Shown one piece after another: positions 1 through 3,953 of a stretch of DNA of 6,185 bases. The position numbers and the translations under genes are program-made. The stretch covers positions 1 to 6,185 of the forward strand of contig JAGQLK010000073.1 of assembly GCA_020429485.1 (NCBI GenBank). Direction: 5' to 3'. Below the pieces are notes generated by a model, which worked only from the letters and a program-made list of their open reading frames with translations, was not told where the DNA came from and made no database searches. The DNA comes from Candidatus Dojkabacteria bacterium. GTDB lineage: Bacteria > Patescibacteriota > Dojkabacteria > B142 > OLB20. Each line of letters starts with the position of its first letter. Positions within the stretch are counted from its first letter, which is position 1.

Positions 1-159
1 CATAGATTGGCATCAGTAATTTTATTGCTAATTAGTAGTTCTATTTTAGTAATTATTTTGAGAAGCGAAATAATATTTGTGCTGCCAATATTTATTAAAA
101 TATTGTTTGAATTGTTATCATTTTTCGCATTATTTACTGCGAAAGATAGCTATAAGTAG
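1..159 (+). CDS. C-terminal end of an unidentified membrane protein (partial, 5' end outside the window)
   Basis: Frame 1 on the plus strand is open from the window edge for 52 codons to a TAG at 157-159. It is the only open plus frame here. The peptide is strongly hydrophobic, with two likely membrane helices: about residues 4-20 (LASVILLLISSS onward) and about residues 24-43 (IIFVLPIFIKILFELLSF onward). They are separated by a short charged turn (RSE) and followed by a polar tail ending KDSYK. This looks like the end of a polytopic inner-membrane protein. The stop lies three bases from the stop of the convergent ftsQ-like gene, typical of a compact genome. The family cannot be recognised from this fragment. 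The opposite strand also has an open frame here, but it contains no start codon and reads as an Asn/Ile-rich mirror of this one, so the plus reading is preferred. Confidence 0.6.
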   Translation, partial: HRLASVILLLISSSILVIILRSEIIFVLPIFIKILFELLSFFALFTAKDSYK

Positions 160-162
160 ATT

Positions 163-1263
163 CTATCGAACAGATATTTTCTTTGAGCTTAGGTCTATTC
201 TGGAGTAATCTACACCATTGGTTTTGAGTTCATTTATGATAATTGTGTAGTCTTCAAGTTGCTCAGAAATATTTCTTGCTGTACCAAAAATGATTTCTTT
301 ACCATTATCAAGCTTAATATTTGCTAGATAATCTCCTTCCCACAATAACTGTATTATCTGAGGTGTATCTGGTGTATTGAAGAACGCAGATACTTCCAAG
401 CTAAGCAACATAAGTTCTTTATTGATGAAATCAAATTGCTTATATTCGATATTTTCATAAACGAATACTCTTTGGAGCGAGGCGTATTTACTATTTGCGG
501 TCTCTTCATTAAAAAGTGTGAAGTTTTCTTCTGCTCTAGATCTCAGATCGTTTTCGAGTGATTCTAAGATTTCTAATTTTCTAGAGAGTGGAATAGTTGA
601 GTAATCGAATTCTTCTTGCTCTTCATCGGTAGGATCAATAATTCCTTCGTCAACAAGTTCTAGTTCCAAAATATTTATTACATAGTCAGCATTAGGATCA
701 CCAAGCCCAGCAATTATATCTAGATTATCATCAGAGAAGTTGATAGATTTTGTACTAATAATATCTATAATTCTTCCGTCTTCATCTATCAAATACGAAC
801 CGTTAAGATTGATCATTACTAGCTTGGGCTCTCTTTCATTAATATTTATCTTTATTGTATTGGGCCATTCTTTTCTCACTTTTACGGATTTAAAGAAAAC
901 AAAGTTATCGAGCAACTTATTTTCTATGCTCGAGCTACTTGTTAGAAAAATACTTTTGTCTTTATATTCAGATAAAATTTGGTTTAAAGAGTCTTCTGTT
1001 ACTGATTTATTTCCTATTATTGAAAACTCGCTAATATAATATTTAGGAGAGGAGAGAATACTAAATAGAGCCGTCATAAGTAATATTATTATCAAGAATC
1101 CAATTACACCTGCTATTATCCTCTTGCTTCCATCGCTCACATTCACCTTGATCTTACTAGGCGATTTTCTTCGGGGTATAGCCTGTCTTTGTTTGGGATT
1201 GAAGTTAACAACTCGATTGTTTACTTCTGGTTTCTTATTTTTTCGCTTAAAAATATTTCTCAT
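163..1263 (-). CDS. ftsQ: Cell division protein FtsQ/DivIB-like, single-pass membrane protein with POTRA domain
   Basis: This is a 366-residue bitopic membrane protein of the FtsQ/DivIB type. In the known family it forms a complex with FtsL and FtsB at the septum and regulates the FtsW/FtsI peptidoglycan synthase. Visible parts in order are: a basic cytoplasmic N-terminus (about 1-48, rich in K/R); one membrane helix (about 49-70); a POTRA domain (about 75-145) opening with YYISEFSIIGNKSVTED; the hallmark VRKEWPNTIKININEREP near 129-146; a beta strand with GSYLIDEDGRIID (156-167); and a C-terminal beta domain ending in VDYSRIDLSSKKISVR, the usual FtsQ closing strand pattern. It is longer than typical FtsQ (about 250-300 residues) because of an acidic insert near 200-222 and a helical stretch after it. 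The only upstream in-frame start is the ATG at 1261-1263, and no Shine-Dalgarno sequence precedes it. A strong terminator lies between it and rpsO, so it probably has its own promoter. The stop is TAG. Confidence 0.85.
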   Translation of the reverse strand: MRNIFKRKNKKPEVNNRVVNFNPKQRQAIPRRKSPSKIKVNVSDGSKRIIAGVIGFLIIILLMTALFSILSSPKYYISEFSIIGNKSVTEDSLNQILSEYKDKSIFLTSSSSIENKLLDNFVFFKSVKVRKEWPNTIKININEREPKLVMINLNGSYLIDEDGRIIDIISTKSINFSDDNLDIIAGLGDPNADYVINILELELVDEGIIDPTDEEQEEFDYSTIPLSRKLEILESLENDLRSRAEENFTLFNEETANSKYASLQRVFVYENIEYKQFDFINKELMLLSLEVSAFFNTPDTPQIIQLLWEGDYLANIKLDNGKEIIFGTARNISEQLEDYTIIINELKTNGVDYSRIDLSSKKISVR

Positions 1264-1278
1264 GAAAATATTTTACAT

Positions 1279-1305
1279 TAAATGCTGATCAAATATGAGC
1301 ATTTA
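1279..1305. repeat. Inverted repeat upstream of the ftsQ-like gene
   Basis: The arms TAAATGCT (1279-1286) and AGCATTTA (1298-1305) are perfect 8-bp reverse complements around an 11-base spacer. They lie 16 bases upstream of the ftsQ-like start codon and downstream (in the transcription direction) of the rpsO terminator. The position suits an operator in the ftsQ promoter or a leader hairpin in its mRNA. No T-run follows, so it is not an intrinsic terminator. The AT-rich setting means chance is possible. Confidence 0.4.
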
Positions 1306-1326
1306 GAATTTGATTCGGTTGGGAAT

Positions 1327-1359
1327 AAAAAAAATACCCATACATATGCATGGGTATTT
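1327..1359 (-). terminator. Rho-independent terminator after rpsO
   Basis: Read on the minus strand, a perfect 10-bp stem (arms 1350-1359 and 1332-1341, containing ATGGGTATTT and its complement) encloses an 8-base loop. It runs directly into eight consecutive T residues (the complement of 1327-1334). It begins 19 bases after the rpsO stop codon. This is a textbook intrinsic terminator. It should end most transcripts of the trxA-rpsO group and insulate ftsQ. Confidence 0.88.
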
Positions 1360-1378
1360 CAAAAGTTTATTTTTTTGA

Positions 1379-1648
1379 TTATTTAAGACCTAGGTCTTTC
1401 TTCAATTTAAGTACAACTTTTGCACCTTCTTTTGTTTCTAGATATTTAAAGAGTCTAGCTCTTTTACCTACCATTCCAAGAAGACCTCTTCTAGAGTGCT
1501 TATCTTTCTTGTGAGACTTTAAATGCTCTGATAGAGAGTTAATTCTAGCTGACAAAAGGGCAATTTGTACTTGTGGAGATCCTGTGTCAGTATCAGAAGT
1601 TTTGAACTTCTTCATGATCTCCTCTTTTTTCTCTTTTGTTAATTTCAT
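1379..1648 (-). CDS. rpsO: 30S ribosomal protein S15
   Basis: This 89-residue protein has the length and sequence of bacterial S15, which binds the central domain of 16S rRNA early in 30S assembly. Diagnostic segments are [19 protein letters not shown] (about 21-39), the [19 protein letters not shown] core (about 42-60) and [10 protein letters not shown] (about 61-70), with the helical, lysine-rich C-terminus. No residues appear to be missing. The ATG at 1646-1648 is preceded only by AT-rich sequence without a Shine-Dalgarno motif. It has its own sigma70-like promoter just after trxA and is followed by a strong intrinsic terminator, so it can be expressed alone or by read-through from the trxA group. 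S15 autoregulates its own mRNA in several bacteria, so its roughly 65-nt leader may be a regulatory site. The stop is TAA. Confidence 0.97.
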   Translation of the reverse strand: MKLTKEKKEEIMKKFKTSDTDTGSPQVQIALLSARINSLSEHLKSHKKDKHSRRGLLGMVGKRARLFKYLETKEGAKVVLKLKKDLGLK

Positions 1649-1713
1649 TATAAATTTTTAATAACTATAAACCTCAGCAAACCTAATGATTAGCCGACGT
1701 AAAAGTATAGGGC
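1649..1713 (-). promoter_or_regulatory. Predicted rpsO mRNA leader, possible S15 autoregulatory site
   Basis: If transcription starts about seven bases after the -10 box, the rpsO message has a leader of about 65 nt. The leader contains a tandem AGGTTT (complement of 1679-1684 and 1669-1674, 10 bases apart) and a small self-complementary CTAATCATTAG segment, but no Shine-Dalgarno motif near the ATG. S15 leaders in other bacteria use several unrelated folds, so the role here is inferred only from the gene identity. I could not assign a known S15-binding fold by eye. Confidence 0.25.
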
Positions 1714-1719
1714 AGCTAT

Positions 1720-1749
1720 ATTATACACTATAGGATCACTATATTACAA
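1720..1749 (-). promoter_or_regulatory. Sigma70-type promoter for rpsO
   Basis: On the minus strand a perfect TATAAT -10 box (complement of 1720-1725) is preceded by 18 bases and a TTGTAA -35 box (complement of 1744-1749, 4 of 6 consensus matches). It sits just after the trxA stop and points at rpsO. The spacer carries a 7-bp direct repeat, TATAGTG, at an 11-bp period, which may be chance or a binding site. Confidence 0.6.
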
Positions 1750-1752
1750 GAA

Positions 1753-2082
1753 TCAGCTATTTAAAGCAGACTCTATTTCCTGTTCGATTACTTCTTCAGG
1801 TTTTAGACCTACAATTGTGTTAATAACCTCTCCGTTTTTGAACAGGATCATTGTAGGAATACTTAATACCTGATAATTACTTTGAGTTTGTGGATTTTCA
1901 TCCACATCTAGCTTAAGAAGCTTAACGGCATTATTGCCTGAATATTTTTCAGTAAGACTTTCCATCGCTGGCTCTAGCGCTTTGCATGGTCCACACCACT
2001 CTGCCCAGAAATCAACAAGTACTACCCCCTCAAACTCGAGCACTTCTTTCTGAAAGTCATTATCTGTTACTGCTTGTGCCAT
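1753..2082 (-). CDS. trxA: Thioredoxin
   Basis: This is a 109-residue thioredoxin of standard length. It reduces disulfides of cytoplasmic client proteins and is normally recharged by thioredoxin reductase. The active site WCGPC lies at residues 29-33 in the context VDFWAEWCGPCKALEP, with the catalytic cysteines at 30 and 33, the buried acidic residue D24, the cis-proline in SIPTM (P76) and the FKNG turn (81-84). There is no signal peptide, so it is cytoplasmic. It follows the ytxH-like gene by 21 bases and probably shares its transcript. No terminator is seen between it and rpsO. The ATG at 2080-2082 has an AT-rich upstream region without a Shine-Dalgarno motif. The stop is TGA, followed in frame by TTC TTG TAA, so recoding would add only three residues. 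It sits where a thioredoxin-fold protein (YtxJ) sits in the B. subtilis ytxGHJ operon, but this one is a canonical dithiol thioredoxin. Confidence 0.95.
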   Translation of the reverse strand: MAQAVTDNDFQKEVLEFEGVVLVDFWAEWCGPCKALEPAMESLTEKYSGNNAVKLLKLDVDENPQTQSNYQVLSIPTMILFKNGEVINTIVGLKPEEVIEQEIESALNS

Positions 2083-2103
2083 AATAACTTAAGATAAATT
2101 AAT

Positions 2104-2376
2104 TTATTTTTTTGCTTTAGGCTTAGCTGCAGTTGTAGGAGCCGTCTTGTTTGTAACTGCATCTTGAACCTTGTTGATTAGTGGATCAACATTTTCTTTT
2201 TTAAACTTATCGATGTTTACTTTCGCTTGTTTTAAAGCATCATCGCCCTTGTCTTTAAGTTGTTTTCTAGTTTCTTCTCCTGATTGTGGAGCCATAACCA
2301 TTCCAATTCCTGCGCCAATTAATCCGCCAAGAACAATTCCGGTAAGTAAACTAATTGCACTATTATCTCTAGACAT
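2104..2376 (-). CDS. YtxH-like small membrane protein
   Basis: This 90-residue protein has the pattern of the YtxH-like family (PF12732). A short polar N-terminus is followed by one glycine-rich hydrophobic segment (about residues 8-29, containing GIVLGGLIGAGIGMVMAP). Next come the family signature APQSGEETRKQLKDKG (about 29-44), a charged amphipathic helix to about residue 75 and a Thr/Ala/Lys-rich low-complexity tail (PTTAAKPKAKK). In Bacillus, YtxH is a general-stress protein of unknown biochemical role. It is probably anchored in the membrane with the helix and basic tail in the cytoplasm, but the orientation is inferred. It lies 22 bases after the small helical gene and 21 bases before trxA on the same strand, which argues for one transcript. 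There is no Shine-Dalgarno motif before the ATG. Confidence 0.8.
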   Translation of the reverse strand: MSRDNSAISLLTGIVLGGLIGAGIGMVMAPQSGEETRKQLKDKGDDALKQAKVNIDKFKKENVDPLINKVQDAVTNKTAPTTAAKPKAKK

Positions 2377-2398
2377 AATATTGATTGTAAAAAATAAT

Positions 2399-2707
2399 TT
2401 AATCTTCGTAATCGCTTGATGGAGACTTAAATCTTTCCAAAAAGCTTAGCAAATTCACTACTGGATCAATCACGTTGCTACCAATTCTTCCTACCGAGCT
2501 AGCAAAACCTTTAATCTGATCACTAACAAAGTCATAATCTGCAAGAACTTTGTCTGTGATAGTACCTGTATTCTGAATTGTCTTTCTAAAATCCTTGATA
2601 CTATCTGCCATGCCACCTAGTACACGCATGATTTGGTATGAGATACCAACGATACTAAAACTAATTGAAACTACTAATAAAATTTTTACAAAGTCGTCTA
2701 TGTTCAT
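2399..2707 (-). CDS. Small membrane-anchored helical protein, DUF948/YtxG-like
   Basis: This is a 102-residue protein with one N-terminal membrane helix (about residues 7-29, FVKILLVVSISFSIVGIS onward) and then a long amphipathic helical region (about 34-95) with regularly spaced hydrophobics, ending in an acidic SSDYED tail. The architecture resembles DUF948 proteins such as B. subtilis YtxG, but the resemblance is in layout and position rather than in a signature motif. No enzyme motif is visible. It is the first gene of the minus-strand group, with a plausible promoter about 50 bases upstream of its start. The next gene is YtxH-like, as in the ytxGH pair, which strengthens the assignment. 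The ATG at 2705-2707 has no Shine-Dalgarno motif. Its function is unknown, and a scaffold or envelope-stress role is only inferred. Confidence 0.7.
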   Translation of the reverse strand: MNIDDFVKILLVVSISFSIVGISYQIMRVLGGMADSIKDFRKTIQNTGTITDKVLADYDFVSDQIKGFASSVGRIGSNVIDPVVNLLSFLERFKSPSSDYED

Positions 2708-2757
2708 ATTGAAATTATTGTCTTAATCTAGACATATTAATAAATTGTTATTACTTT

Positions 2758-2786
2758 ATTATTTCATAAGATATATGTTTTAGCAA
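2758..2786 (-). promoter_or_regulatory. Candidate promoter for the DUF948-like/ytxH/trxA group
   Basis: On the minus strand a TTGCTA -35 box (complement of 2781-2786) is separated by 17 bases from an AATAAT -10 box (complement of 2758-2763, 5 of 6 matches). This would give a leader of about 45 nt before the ATG at 2707. The region is very AT-rich, so chance matches are expected. Its -35 end lies next to the -10 box of the divergent plus-strand promoter. Confidence 0.4.
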
Positions 2787-2788
2787 TT

Positions 2789-2797
2789 TGGTATAAT
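2789..2797 (+). promoter_or_regulatory. Extended -10 promoter for the amidohydrolase gene
   Basis: TGGTATAAT is a perfect extended -10 element (TGn plus TATAAT at 2792-2797). The expected -35 position near 2769-2774 has no good match, which is common for extended -10 promoters. Transcription would start near 2804, leaving a leader of about 90 nt before the start codon at 2895. Confidence 0.5.
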
Positions 2798-2894
2798 TAT
2801 TCTTCGGCTGATTTACGTGGTTCTAGGGATTATTTATTGGAAACTTTTTCCATTAATTTAAATTCAATAGCCAATAACATATAATCAACAATGT

Positions 2895-3884
2895 ATGAAA
2901 GATTTGAAGAAGGCTAAAATCATTGATACTCATTTTCATCTCCCGATGCTTAATCCGGCATATTCGAGTATGAGTGAACTCCCGATTAATTTTATTGCAA
3001 AGGTAGGTTTAAAGTCATACCTAAAAATTCTTAAGACTGAAATGCAAGAAGATTTGACGATAGTAAGGAAAGGAATTGAAAAGAGGATTGTTGAGATAGT
3101 AAACGAGTCAAAGGTAGATAAAACAGTGTTATTCGGATTTGACGGTGCGTATGATAATAATGGTGAAATGATAATGAAACATTCTGTATTAGTAACACCA
3201 AATGCAGAGGTTTATAGAGTAGTAAAAGAAAATAATAAATTTCTTCCAGGCCCATCTATTAATCCGATGAGAAAAGATGCCTTAGAACAGCTGGAGATTG
3301 CGAAAGAACAGAACGCCGTATTGATAAAGTTTTTGCCGGGAAAGATGCTGTTCGATCCAAGTGATAAGAAGTTTACGAAATTTTATGAAAAGGCAAAGGA
3401 GCTTGATCTGATTATCCTTTCACACGTTGGACAAGAGCATGCATTACCTGGAATGAAGATTGTAAATAGCTTAAATAAGCTAGAGAAACTTGAATTAATG
3501 CTAGAAATAGGGTGTAAGGTAATAGTTGCCCACGGGGGAGGATATTCTTGGTTTAGAGAGAAGCAAAGGTTTGCAAAAGTTGTGGCTTGGCTAGAAAAGT
3601 ACCCTAAGATGTATATTGATAATTCTGCATTGTCATCTGCACATAGAAAAGTCACTATGTATTCCATTCTTAATAACCAACTGGCACACTCAAGGACCAT
3701 TTTTGGTACCGATTTCCCAGTACCAAATTATCCAGAACCGTTTATCTTTAGACTGGGAAGGGAAAAGGTCAATGAACTAAAAGCGATATCAAACCCAATT
3801 GATAGAGATATCGAGATTAAGAAAGCCTTGGGCTTTAGTGATGATAGTTTTAGAAGACTGAGCGAATTAATCAGCCTGCAATAA
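2895..3884 (+). CDS. Amidohydrolase_2-type metal-dependent hydrolase
   Basis: This 329-residue protein reads as a TIM-barrel metal hydrolase of the amidohydrolase superfamily (amidohydrolase_2, PF04909-like). The likely metal and catalytic residues appear in the usual order: IDTHFHL near the N-terminus (H13 and H15, the HxH of strand 1); VLIKFLPG with K145; LSHVGQEH with H177; VIVAHGGG with H213; and IFGTDFPVP with D273, the late catalytic aspartate. Members hydrolyse or decarboxylate varied substrates, and the substrate here cannot be told from sequence. There is no signal peptide, so it is cytoplasmic. It is the first plus-strand gene right of a divergent promoter region. The ATG at 2895 is chosen because it gives the full strand-1 motif. 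Another ATG four bases earlier (2891) is out of frame and reads only eight codons. The AGA/AGG-only arginine codons match the transporter gene. The RND gene follows 69 bases later, with no evident functional link. Confidence 0.85.
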   Translation: MKDLKKAKIIDTHFHLPMLNPAYSSMSELPINFIAKVGLKSYLKILKTEMQEDLTIVRKGIEKRIVEIVNESKVDKTVLFGFDGAYDNNGEMIMKHSVLVTPNAEVYRVVKENNKFLPGPSINPMRKDALEQLEIAKEQNAVLIKFLPGKMLFDPSDKKFTKFYEKAKELDLIILSHVGQEHALPGMKIVNSLNKLEKLELMLEIGCKVIVAHGGGYSWFREKQRFAKVVAWLEKYPKMYIDNSALSSAHRKVTMYSILNNQLAHSRTIFGTDFPVPNYPEPFIFRLGREKVNELKAISNPIDRDIEIKKALGFSDDSFRRLSELISLQ

Positions 3885-3887
3885 ACA

Positions 3888-3917
3888 TTTACAAAGCGCT
3901 TGCTAATATTTTAAAAT
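3888..3917 (+). promoter_or_regulatory. Candidate promoter for the RND transporter gene
   Basis: TTTACA (3888-3893, 5 of 6 matches to the -35 consensus) and TAAAAT (3912-3917, 5 of 6 matches to the -10 consensus) are 18 bases apart. They would start transcription near 3924, about 30 bases before the transporter ATG. The spacer overlaps a hairpin, so the stretch may serve as terminator, promoter or both. Confidence 0.4.
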
Positions 3918-3938
3918 GCTTTGTCATTAATTATTTTT
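3891..3938 (+). terminator. Weak terminator-like hairpin after the amidohydrolase gene
   Basis: ACAAAGC (3891-3897) pairs with GCTTTGT (3918-3924), plus one G-U pair, around an 18-base loop that is itself AT-rich. The T-rich stretch TTATTTTT begins seven bases after the stem. The large loop and displaced T-run make this a poor intrinsic terminator, so partial read-through into the transporter gene is likely. Confidence 0.28.
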
Positions 3939-3953
3939 CAATTGATATATGTA

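Noticed and set aside
123..144. Hairpin TTTCGCA/TGCGAAA with an 8-base loop near the convergent gene ends
   Set aside because: It has a 7-bp stem but no T-run on either strand, and it lies within the plus-strand coding tail, so it does not qualify as a terminator.
740..1039. Open frame of 99 codons on the plus strand opposite the ftsQ-like gene
   Set aside because: It is a shadow of the ftsQ-like gene. The opposite strand has POTRA and FtsQ motifs, while this frame has none.
2719..2734. Short inverted repeat TGTCT/AGACA in the leader of the DUF948-like gene
   Set aside because: Only five base pairs in a very AT-rich stretch with no T-run, so it is expected by chance.
3031..3700. Two minus-strand open frames (3031-3255 and 3383-3700) opposite the amidohydrolase
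   Set aside because: They are antisense shadows of a gene with a full set of metal-ligand motifs, and neither shows any domain.
3921..3951. TTGTCA with TATATG as a promoter just before the RND start
   Set aside because: The spacer is 19 bases and the -10 box ends two bases from the ATG, so transcription would start inside the coding sequence. The TTTACA/TAAAAT pair upstream fits better.
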